Shown here piece after piece: positions 49,621-56,101 of a DNA stretch of 56,101 nt; position 1 is the first letter of the stretch, and each line of letters opens with the position of its first letter. A program made the position numbers and the translations under genes. This stretch comes from an uncultured Clostridia bacterium (GTDB lineage: Bacteria; Bacillota; Clostridia; Christensenellales; UBA1242), in NCBI GenBank assembly GCA_937925475.1, contig CALEWH010000003.1, positions 1-56,101 on the forward strand. The letters run 5' to 3'. A model generated the notes under the pieces. It saw only the letters and a list, made by a program, of their open reading frames with translations, ran no database searches and had not been told where the DNA came from.

Positions 49621-49968
49621 ATGTTAAACAAAACAAATCGTCTTACAAAAAGAAAGGAATATGGATACATTTACAAGAAAGGTGTTGTGACATACAGCAA
49701 CTTTTTAGTGTTGTACTCTATCCCTACAAATAAGACACATTCGCGCATAGGGTTTTCGATAAGCAAGAAGGTGGGCAAAGCCTTTAAGCGAAACCTTGTA
49801 AAGCGCAGGCTTAGTGAAATAATCAGGTTAAACCTTGACCACCTAAACAGCAAATACAATTATATTATTGTGTGCAAAGAAGGCGTGGCCGAACTTGATT
49901 ATGATACACTATTTGGTCAAGTAAAATATTTGTTTTGCAAGGCCGAAAAGTGGGTAGAAAATGAATAA
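49621..49968 (+). CDS. rnpA: Ribonuclease P protein component
   Basis: The 115-residue basic protein helps RNase P RNA mature tRNA 5' ends. It has RIGFSISKKVGKAFKRNLVKRRLSEIIR, the RNR-type signature of the family. The ATG at 49621 is the first ATG; the reading frame could be extended to a TTG at 49597. Its end overlaps yidD by 8 bp. Confidence 0.95.
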   Translation: MLNKTNRLTKRKEYGYIYKKGVVTYSNFLVLYSIPTNKTHSRIGFSISKKVGKAFKRNLVKRRLSEIIRLNLDHLNSKYNYIIVCKEGVAELDYDTLFGQVKYLFCKAEKWVENE

Positions 49969-50236
49969 AGTACTTTATGTAGTATTTTATCCAGTAAGAC
50001 TAATTTGTTATGGTTTGATATATTTATATAAAATTTTCATATCACCACTTATTCCCAAATCCTGCATATACTATCCTACATGTTCGACTTATATGCTCGA
50101 ATGCATAAAAGAATGGGGCATAATAAAGGGTATATATCTAGGTAGTAGACGAATTGCTCGTTGTACTCCTTTCCATAAAGGTGGTGTGGACTTAGTCCCA
50201 ATAAACATTAAAGGAGGAAACAAATGGGTGTTTTAA
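49961..50236 (+). CDS. yidD: Membrane protein insertion efficiency factor YidD
   Basis: The 91-residue protein has an N-terminal hydrophobic helix and the family signature SPLIPKSCIYYPTCSTYMLE, then RRIARCTPFHKGGVDLVP. It supports YidC-dependent membrane protein insertion. It overlaps rnpA at its start and yidC at its end by 13 bp, so the three genes are coupled. Confidence 0.95.
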   Translation: MNKVLYVVFYPVRLICYGLIYLYKIFISPLIPKSCIYYPTCSTYMLECIKEWGIIKGIYLGSRRIARCTPFHKGGVDLVPINIKGGNKWVF

Positions 50237-51273
50237 ATCTTTTCAACTTCTTACTAGAAGTAAAAGCACCAAAAGGTCTTTGGGCTAGTATCATAAACTG
50301 GCTTGAAGGTGGCATCGGAAACTATGCAGTAGTAATCATTGTGCTTACAATTATGATAAAACTTGTTATGTTGCCGTTTGACCTACTAAACAAATCGTTA
50401 AATTCGAGAAATAGCGCCAAACAAGCGGCTATGAAACCCGAACTTGACAAAATAAACAAGCGTTATGCAAACAACAAACAACTACTTAATCAAAAGACTA
50501 TGGAGTTGTACAAACGCGAACACTTCAATCTATATGGCACTTGTGCTGGTATGCTTGTGTATTTGATATTGACTTTTGTTATTTTTATGACTTTGTTTGG
50601 CGCATTGCGTACAATGAGTAGTTATAAAATACAAGAAGAATTCAAACAACTTCAAACTACCTACACCACTGTTTATACAGATGCTAGCAATAGTTTTGTT
50701 GGCGATGAAGCCGAGAAGGACGCATATTGTACAGATGTTGCTGAAAAAGCAGTTGTGAAAAAGTATGGCGAGATAAAAACTGGATTTCTTTGGATAAAGA
50801 GTATCTGGCGTGCTGACAACTGGTCAAGTGTTGTTCTTGATTACAATTCGTACATTTCCCAAACAAAAACTGACAAAGATACTTTGAGTAAAGCCGACTA
50901 TGACAAAATTATGACCCCAATACATAAAGAGTATAATGGTTGGAATGGTTATTTGATTTTGGCAGTGCTTACTGTTCTTGCGCAAATAGGTACAACTTAC
51001 CTAAACCGCCTTGTAAGCAGGTTGAGACTTAAAAAGAAAGGCATACCATATGTCAAGGGTATAAATGACCCTAGTCAATCGTTAAACATTATTATGCCAC
51101 TTATTATGGGTATATTTACATTGTTCTACACAGCATCATTTGGTATTTATATCTTGGCTGGTGCAGTGTTTACAATGATAACTACCCCACTTACTACTCT
51201 TATTGTTGATTCGATAAACGATAAGAAAGAAGCAAAAAATAAAAATAACAACAAAGTTTCGTACAGTAGATAA
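50224..51273 (+). CDS. yidC: Membrane protein insertase YidC/Oxa1
   Basis: The 349-residue protein inserts membrane proteins. Membrane segments with YidC pattern are seen (LEGGIGNYAVVIIVLTIMIK, then MYLIL-type segments, and a C-terminal NIIMPLIMGIFTLFYTASFGIYILAG). An outer loop of about 100 residues (about 135-240) between the second and third segments is larger than in typical short Gram-positive YidC. AAAGGAGG precedes the ATG. jag follows at 9 bp. Confidence 0.95.
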   Translation: MGVLNLFNFLLEVKAPKGLWASIINWLEGGIGNYAVVIIVLTIMIKLVMLPFDLLNKSLNSRNSAKQAAMKPELDKINKRYANNKQLLNQKTMELYKREHFNLYGTCAGMLVYLILTFVIFMTLFGALRTMSSYKIQEEFKQLQTTYTTVYTDASNSFVGDEAEKDAYCTDVAEKAVVKKYGEIKTGFLWIKSIWRADNWSSVVLDYNSYISQTKTDKDTLSKADYDKIMTPIHKEYNGWNGYLILAVLTVLAQIGTTYLNRLVSRLRLKKKGIPYVKGINDPSQSLNIIMPLIMGIFTLFYTASFGIYILAGAVFTMITTPLTTLIVDSINDKKEAKNKNNNKVSYSR

Positions 51274-51282
51274 GGAGAAATT

Positions 51283-51996
51283 ATGAGAAAGATAGAAGTT
51301 GTGTCCACATCAGTCGAAAAAGCGATTGAAAAAGGACTTATTATGCTAGGTGCTAGCAAAGAAAATGTTGATGTAAAAGTGCTTGAAGAAAACTCAGTTA
51401 TGAAAAAAGCCAAAATTGAAATGACTGTTTATGCCGAAGGTGAAGAACATATCCCTACTCCACTTCCTGCAAGCAAACCTAAAAAGGTTGTGGTTAAAAA
51501 GATTAAAGAACAAAAAGAATATTCTTATGACCCCGAACAAAACAAACTTGCAATGGACGCTGCTCAAAAATATATGGAAGGATTTTTGTCTGCAACAGGA
51601 TATGAGTACACTTTGAAAGTTGAAGAAGTGGACAAAAATGTTAAAGTAACCGTTGGCGGTGAAAAGATGGGAAACCTTATCGGTTATCACGGCGAAGGTA
51701 TGGACGCTATCCAATTTTTGCTAAATCAATATGTAAAAGATACTGTTGAAGGTTATGAGAGAAAGGTTTATCTTGATATTGAAGAGTATCGCAGTAAAAG
51801 AGAAAATACTTTGAAAGATATGGCTATGCGCCTTGCAGAAAAAGTTGTGAAAAATCGTCGCAGTCTCAAACTTGAACCTATGACAAGTTATGACCGTCGC
51901 ATCATCCACACTACCCTTGCTGAATTGCCACATATCGATACTCACAGCGAAGGAACCGAACCACATAGATATTTGGTTATTGATTATGTAGATTAA
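51283..51996 (+). CDS. jag: RNA-binding protein Jag/KhpB
   Basis: The 237-residue protein has the Jag-N domain (about 1-50), a KH domain with NLIGYHGEGMDAIQFLLNQ (about 127-145) and an R3H domain with PMTSYDRRIIHTTLAEL and TEPHRYLVI (about 195-235). It binds RNA and influences cell-wall growth in Gram-positive bacteria. It has AAGGAG before the ATG and a terminator after it. Confidence 0.95.
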   Translation: MRKIEVVSTSVEKAIEKGLIMLGASKENVDVKVLEENSVMKKAKIEMTVYAEGEEHIPTPLPASKPKKVVVKKIKEQKEYSYDPEQNKLAMDAAQKYMEGFLSATGYEYTLKVEEVDKNVKVTVGGEKMGNLIGYHGEGMDAIQFLLNQYVKDTVEGYERKVYLDIEEYRSKRENTLKDMAMRLAEKVVKNRRSLKLEPMTSYDRRIIHTTLAELPHIDTHSEGTEPHRYLVIDYVD

Positions 51997-52000
51997 AATT

Positions 52001-52022
52001 GACTCCATTTGGAGTCTTTTTT
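52001..52022 (+). terminator. Intrinsic terminator of jag
   Basis: A 6-bp GC-rich stem (52001-52006 with 52011-52016), ATTT loop, then T6. The following 180 bp to mnmE holds no gene but a promoter. Confidence 0.8.
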
Positions 52023-52165
52023 ATTTCTATTTTAGTTTTTGTATCTGTCGTTGTTTCGTTTATTTTTACGTTTTGTTGACATATATAAACTGATAGTTGT
52101 TATCCCCTATCAAAGATGGTTTTGCGACTTACTGGATAGTGTTTTTTATATTTTACAAAATATGT

Positions 52166-52194
52166 CTTTCAATTTTTTACACTTGTGCTATAAT
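52166..52194 (+). promoter_or_regulatory. Promoter of mnmE, apparently leaderless
   Basis: TATAAT at 52189-52194 lies 7 bases before the mnmE ATG at 52202, with a weak -35 (TTTCAA) near 52166. Transcription would start at the A of the ATG, and no ribosome binding site is present. Confidence 0.6.
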
Positions 52195-52201
52195 ATATCG
52201 T

Positions 52202-53551
52202 ATGGAAAACACAATAGTAGCAATATCTACACCTATTGGTGTGGGTGGAATTTCAATAGTTAGAGTAAGCGGAGTTGATGCATTAAAGATTGCATCAAAG
52301 GTTTTTTCGTGTAAAACAAAGGTAAGTGATTTTGTACCTAGATATATGTACTTTGGTACTTTCCACTTAAAAAATTACAATGAAAAATGTCTTTGTGTTT
52401 ATTTTAAGGCCCCACACTCGTATACAGGTGAAGATTTGGTCGAATTTCAATGTCATGGCGGGGTCGCCATCACAAAAGAAATACTCACTACTCTACTTGA
52501 AAATGGTTGTAGACTGGCCGAAGGTGGCGAATTTACAAAACGCGCTTTCTTAAATGGCAAAATATCGCTTGACGAAGCTGAAGGTGTAATGGATATAATT
52601 TCAGCAGAAAGTGACAGCGAACTTAAAGCTGGATATAATCTAATGGACGGAAATTTGCACTCTATTGTAAACAAACTACAAAAAGAACTTACAGACACTA
52701 TTGCTTTTTTGGAAGTGGTCTTCGATTATCCCGAACATGATATTGAAGAGATTACTACTAAAAAAGTAAAGTCTCAAATTGAAGATATTAAGCAAAAATT
52801 GGGTGACCTTATTGCGACACATAATACAGGTATGCAAATCAAAAACGGTTGTAGGGTTGTGATTTTGGGTCGACCAAATGTAGGTAAAAGTAGTCTTATG
52901 AATGCTCTTCTAAATTTTGACCGTGCGATCGTAACAGATATACAGGGCACTACTCGTGATACACTTGAAGAAACATATGTTTACAATGGTGTAAAGTTTG
53001 TGCTTACAGATACAGCAGGTGTAAGAGATAGTAAAGACATAGTCGAAAAAATAGGAATAGAAAAAGCAAAAAATAGTATAAAGTCTGCTGATCTTGTACT
53101 ACTTGTACTTGACGGAAGTGAAAAATTAACCAAAGATGATGTAGAGATTATAGATTTGGTGAAAAACAAGAAAGTGTTAGTTATTGTCAATAAGATAGAC
53201 CTTTCTGACAATATTGACATAGATAAATACAATTTCTCTAATGTTTTACGAGTGAGTGCTACCAATAAAACAAATATAGATAAAGTAAAACAAAAGATAT
53301 ATGATATGATAATAGATGAAAATATACTCAGTAGCAATGTTGTCATAACATCGACTAGACACTACTCTATCTTGCGAAAAGCATATAAAGTTTGCGATGA
53401 AATACTTAGCGGAATATTGAGTGGTAATTCGGTTGAGCTTATATCTATCGACTTAAACAATTTGTGGTTGACTTTGGGTGAAATCACTGGTGAAACAAAC
53501 AATGAAGAAATAATCAATTCTATTTTTAAAAATTTTTGTGTAGGTAAGTAA
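52202..53551 (+). CDS. mnmE: tRNA modification GTPase MnmE
   Basis: The 449-residue protein works with MnmG to modify U34 of several tRNAs. Its N-terminal domain begins TIVAISTPIGVGGISIVRVSG, the GTPase domain has GRPNVGKSSLMNALL with DTAGVRD and NKID, and the last residues end with CVGK (the C-x-G-K signature). The longer reading frame from 52097 has no support. The ATG at 52202 is likely leaderless. The dCMP deaminase gene follows 1 nt after the stop. Confidence 0.97.
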   Translation: MENTIVAISTPIGVGGISIVRVSGVDALKIASKVFSCKTKVSDFVPRYMYFGTFHLKNYNEKCLCVYFKAPHSYTGEDLVEFQCHGGVAITKEILTTLLENGCRLAEGGEFTKRAFLNGKISLDEAEGVMDIISAESDSELKAGYNLMDGNLHSIVNKLQKELTDTIAFLEVVFDYPEHDIEEITTKKVKSQIEDIKQKLGDLIATHNTGMQIKNGCRVVILGRPNVGKSSLMNALLNFDRAIVTDIQGTTRDTLEETYVYNGVKFVLTDTAGVRDSKDIVEKIGIEKAKNSIKSADLVLLVLDGSEKLTKDDVEIIDLVKNKKVLVIVNKIDLSDNIDIDKYNFSNVLRVSATNKTNIDKVKQKIYDMIIDENILSSNVVITSTRHYSILRKAYKVCDEILSGILSGNSVELISIDLNNLWLTLGEITGETNNEEIINSIFKNFCVGK

Positions 53552-53552
53552 A

Positions 53553-54002
53553 ATGGATAAATGGGATAAAAGGTTTATGGATATGACTACTCTTGTTGGA
53601 TCTTGGAGTTCGTGCTTTAAATCTAATAGGCAAGTTGGCGCTGTGATTGTTAAAAACAAACGCATTCTTACTACTGGCTATAATGGCGCACCAAGTGGAA
53701 TAAGTAGTTGTGTTGAGCGTGGTGAGTGTATTAGAGTTAAAAATGGCATCGAGTCGGGTACTCGTGCTGAGTATTGTTATGCTGTTCACGCTGAGCAAAA
53801 CGCCCTTATTCAAGCGGCAAAACTTGGAGTTAGTGTTGATGGTGCAACCTTGTATTGTACGCACCAACCTTGTTCGATGTGCACTCGCCTTATTATAAAT
53901 GCAGGGATAAAAAGAGTTGTGTATAAAGAAGGGTATCCGGACGAGTTTTCTTTAAGCCTTTTTGCTCAATCTGATGTTGTACTTGAAAAATACGAGGAAT
54001 AA
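53553..54002 (+). CDS. Deoxycytidylate deaminase (dCMP deaminase, ComEB-like)
   Basis: The 149-residue enzyme turns dCMP into dUMP. It has the zinc motifs CYAVHAEQNALI (H-x-E) and HQPCSMCTRLI (P-C-x-x-C), and GYNGAPSG near the N-terminus, the usual pattern of dCMP deaminases. It sits exactly between mnmE and mnmG, with 1-nt gaps on each side, which is a non-standard insertion into a conserved pair. GTAAGT-type sequence before the ATG is a weak ribosome binding site, so coupling with mnmE is likely. Confidence 0.92.
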   Translation: MDKWDKRFMDMTTLVGSWSSCFKSNRQVGAVIVKNKRILTTGYNGAPSGISSCVERGECIRVKNGIESGTRAEYCYAVHAEQNALIQAAKLGVSVDGATLYCTHQPCSMCTRLIINAGIKRVVYKEGYPDEFSLSLFAQSDVVLEKYEE

Positions 54003-54003
54003 A

Positions 54004-55869
54004 ATGAAATTTACTAATTATGATGCAATAGTAGTTGGAAGTGGACACGCTGGTTGTGAGGCGTGTCTTGCTCTTGCTAGAAAAGGAATAAAAACATTAT
54101 TACTAACATTAAATTTGGATAGTATTGCTTTTTTGGCGTGCAATCCGTCTATTGGTGGAACTGCTAAGGGTCAACTTGTAAGTGAAATTGATGCTTTGGG
54201 CGGTGAAATGGGAATTATTGCTGATAAAGCGACCATTCAAAGACGAATGTTAAACTCTTCTAAGGGTGCGGCTGTTCAAAGTCTTAGAGCTCAAACTGAT
54301 AAAGTCAAATACCATACTTTGATGAAAGAAGTTTTGGAAAAACAAAAAAATCTTGATATTAAACAAGGTGAAGCCAGTGAAATTTTGGTAGAAAATGGGG
54401 TAGTTGTGGGTTTGAAAACTACTCGTGGCGAAGAATATACTTGTAAAGCGGTGGTTTTGTGTACGGGTGTTTACTTAAATAGCCGTGTAATAGTTGGTAC
54501 TCATATAAAAAATGAAGGGCCAAATGGTTTTGCCAATGCCACCGAACTTACTAAAAACTTGATCAAACTAGGTTTTAAAATCAATCGCTTTAAAACAGGT
54601 ACCCCTGTGCGCATTCATAGAGACAGTGTTGATTATAGTAAGGTTGAAGTGCAAAAAGGTGAGGATGATATACAATGTTTTTCTTTTGTTACTAAGAAAA
54701 AACCGCGTAATGTAGCCGATTGTTATCTTACATATACTACACCCATCACACACAAAATCATTCTTGACAATCTTGATAAGGCTCCTATGTATTCTGGTAT
54801 TATTACATCAGAAGGTCCAAGATATTGTCCAAGTATCGAAACAAAAGTTGTTAGATTTGCTGATAAGGATAGACATCAGTTGTTTCTAGAACCTGAGGCT
54901 CTTACTACTAAGGAAATGTATGTTCAAGGTTTTAGTACAAGTATGCCTGTCGATATTCAGTATGATATGGTTCATTCGGTTATTGGTCTTGAAAATGCTC
55001 ACATTATGAGAGATGCTTATGCGATAGAATATGATTGTATTGATAGTACACAATTATATCCATCTCTTGAATACAAAAATATTCGTGGTATTTTTTGCGC
55101 TGGACAAATTAATGGTACAAGCGGTTATGAAGAAGCAGGTGCACAAGGACTTGTTGCTGGTATAAATGCTGGTCAATATATTTTGAGTGGTGATCCTTTA
55201 ATTTTGAAGCGTAGTGATGCTTATATAGGTGTGCTTATTGACGATCTTGTGACTAAGGGTACAAACGAACCTTATCGAATGATGACATCACGAGCAGAGT
55301 ATAGATTGTGGCTTAGACAAGACAATGCTGACATTAGACTTACAGATATTGGCAGAAAGTATGGACTTGTTGACAAAAAGCGGTATGATGTGTATAATGC
55401 AAAAATGTCGCAAATTAATGAAGTGTTAGAGAAGTCTAAGATTATTCAAGGTGAAAAATCACCGCTAGCAAAGTTATTTAAAGAAGTGAATGAAACCTTT
55501 GTTAAAAATGGCTTGACTATATTTGATGCTATGAAAAGACATAATATATACTTTAATAATATTATTAAGTATTATCCTGAATTTAGCGATTATCCTTGTG
55601 AAGTATTGAATCAAGTAGAAATTATGTCTAAGTACGAAGGATATCTTGCTCGACAAGAAAAACAAATAGAGCAAAGTCTTAAAAATGAAAATGTTAAGTT
55701 AGGTCCTGATATTGACTATAAACTAATCAAAGGCTTGCGAATTGAAGCCCAACAAAAACTTAATGATATCAAACCATTAAGTATTGGCCAAGCTAGTCGT
55801 ATTTCTGGTGTAAGTCCTGCTGATATAGCGGTTTTACTTGTTTATGTTAAAAGCAAAAAGATTAAATAG
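54004..55869 (+). CDS. mnmG: tRNA uridine 5-carboxymethylaminomethyl modification enzyme MnmG
   Basis: The 621-residue flavoprotein works with MnmE at U34 of tRNA. It has the FAD motif AIVVGSGHAGCEACLA at the N-terminus, FLACNPSIGGTAKGQLV, and the C-terminal GYLARQEKQIE and GQASRISGVSPADIAVLL. The ATG at 54004 is preceded by GAGG and follows the deaminase stop by 1 nt. After its stop come 90 bases of AT-rich sequence and then parS sites; rsmG is not in the window. Confidence 0.97.
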   Translation: MKFTNYDAIVVGSGHAGCEACLALARKGIKTLLLTLNLDSIAFLACNPSIGGTAKGQLVSEIDALGGEMGIIADKATIQRRMLNSSKGAAVQSLRAQTDKVKYHTLMKEVLEKQKNLDIKQGEASEILVENGVVVGLKTTRGEEYTCKAVVLCTGVYLNSRVIVGTHIKNEGPNGFANATELTKNLIKLGFKINRFKTGTPVRIHRDSVDYSKVEVQKGEDDIQCFSFVTKKKPRNVADCYLTYTTPITHKIILDNLDKAPMYSGIITSEGPRYCPSIETKVVRFADKDRHQLFLEPEALTTKEMYVQGFSTSMPVDIQYDMVHSVIGLENAHIMRDAYAIEYDCIDSTQLYPSLEYKNIRGIFCAGQINGTSGYEEAGAQGLVAGINAGQYILSGDPLILKRSDAYIGVLIDDLVTKGTNEPYRMMTSRAEYRLWLRQDNADIRLTDIGRKYGLVDKKRYDVYNAKMSQINEVLEKSKIIQGEKSPLAKLFKEVNETFVKNGLTIFDAMKRHNIYFNNIIKYYPEFSDYPCEVLNQVEIMSKYEGYLARQEKQIEQSLKNENVKLGPDIDYKLIKGLRIEAQQKLNDIKPLSIGQASRISGVSPADIAVLLVYVKSKKIK

Positions 55870-55956
55870 AGTATTTTTATATACATTGGTATTATATTAT
55901 TTTTATATTTATATTATATTGATAGAATGTCGTCGTAGTAATAATAACTATTCTAT

Positions 55957-55994
55957 AAAGAGATGTTTCACGTGAAACATCTCTTTTGTTTTTT
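55957..55994 (+). terminator. Terminator-like 30-bp palindrome containing parS
   Basis: 55957-55986 is a perfect 30-bp inverted repeat centred on the parS site, followed by TGTTTTTT. In RNA it would form a long hairpin with a T-tract, suitable to end the mnmG transcript. Confidence 0.75.
55964..55979. promoter_or_regulatory. parS site 1 (ParB/Spo0J binding)
   Basis: TGTTTCACGTGAAACA is an exact match to the B. subtilis parS consensus. ParB binds it for chromosome segregation near the origin. Confidence 0.93.
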
Positions 55995-56040
55995 ATTTGA
56001 TTATTAGAAATTGATTATTTGATAATCGCTTGTGTCTAAT

Positions 56041-56056
56041 TGTTTCACGTGAAACA
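56041..56056. promoter_or_regulatory. parS site 2 (ParB/Spo0J binding)
   Basis: A second exact TGTTTCACGTGAAACA copy, 77 bp from the first. The close pair suggests that parA/parB lie just beyond the window, as usual downstream of mnmG; this is inferred. The rest to 56101 has no gene. Confidence 0.93.
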
Positions 56057-56101
56057 CATAAGGCCTTGTATTATAGGCTTATATTGCTAGTTTTGTTTGT
56101 G

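Overview
This is the replication-origin region of a low-GC Gram-positive-type chromosome, most likely an uncultured member of the Bacillota (Clostridia-like). The evidence is AT-rich DNA, strong GGAGG-type ribosome binding sites, TTATCCACA DnaA boxes, B. subtilis-type parS sites (TGTTTCACGTGAAACA), and a cluster of gyrA, gyrB, recF, dnaA, dnaN, rpmH, rnpA, yidD, yidC, jag, mnmE and mnmG. No phage, transposase or CRISPR array was found.

Layout. (1) 1-600: five copies of a structured hairpin repeat in a roughly 240-bp tandem array. (2) 0.6-7.1 kb, minus strand: a YwaF-like membrane protein, an ABC exporter and an Ig-like surface protein, then a heavy-metal permease with queH. (3) 7.2-19.2 kb, mostly minus: tmk, a ketopantoate-reductase-like gene, yqeY and PAP2; an acyltransferase, DUF6320-like protein and pepF; a radical SAM protein with an E2-like acyltransferase; paired membrane paralogues; an RNHCP protein and radC. 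(4) 19.3-27 kb: degV, rdgB, an esterase lipoprotein, tdk, PAP2, and asnA behind what looks like an asparagine-codon attenuator. (5) 27-38 kb: two tRNAs, several GNAT enzymes, a nucleoside deaminase, lepB, an ECF sigma/anti-sigma pair, ychF with a cysteine-rich protein, uppP and unknown genes. (6) 38.1-43 kb, minus: gyrB, a MazG-like gene and gyrA. (7) 44.3-48.2 kb, plus: recF, dnaA, putative oriC, dnaN. (8) 48.3-56.1 kb, plus: a GNAT protein, rpmH, rnpA, yidD, yidC, jag, mnmE, dCMP deaminase, mnmG, then two parS sites.

The genes fit a core replication, translation and membrane-biogenesis block, with nucleotide metabolism scattered around it (tmk, tdk, dCMP deaminase, rdgB, MazG-like, nucleoside deaminase). 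Most genes left of the origin lie on the minus strand and all genes right of it lie on the plus strand, as expected for two forks leaving about 46.9 kb. The exceptions recF and dnaA are part of an unusual local gene order.

Strongest candidates for new biology: the asnA leader, with a run of seven Asn codons, two terminators and a relay of complementary segments; the 5' hairpin array with paired but divergent stems around an invariant core; a cysteine-rich protein (36 Cys in 205 residues) behind ychF; the rearranged origin; a parS site inside a terminator-like palindrome; and apparent leaderless transcripts (radC, mnmE). All functions are inferred from sequence reading alone; no searches or folding programs were run.
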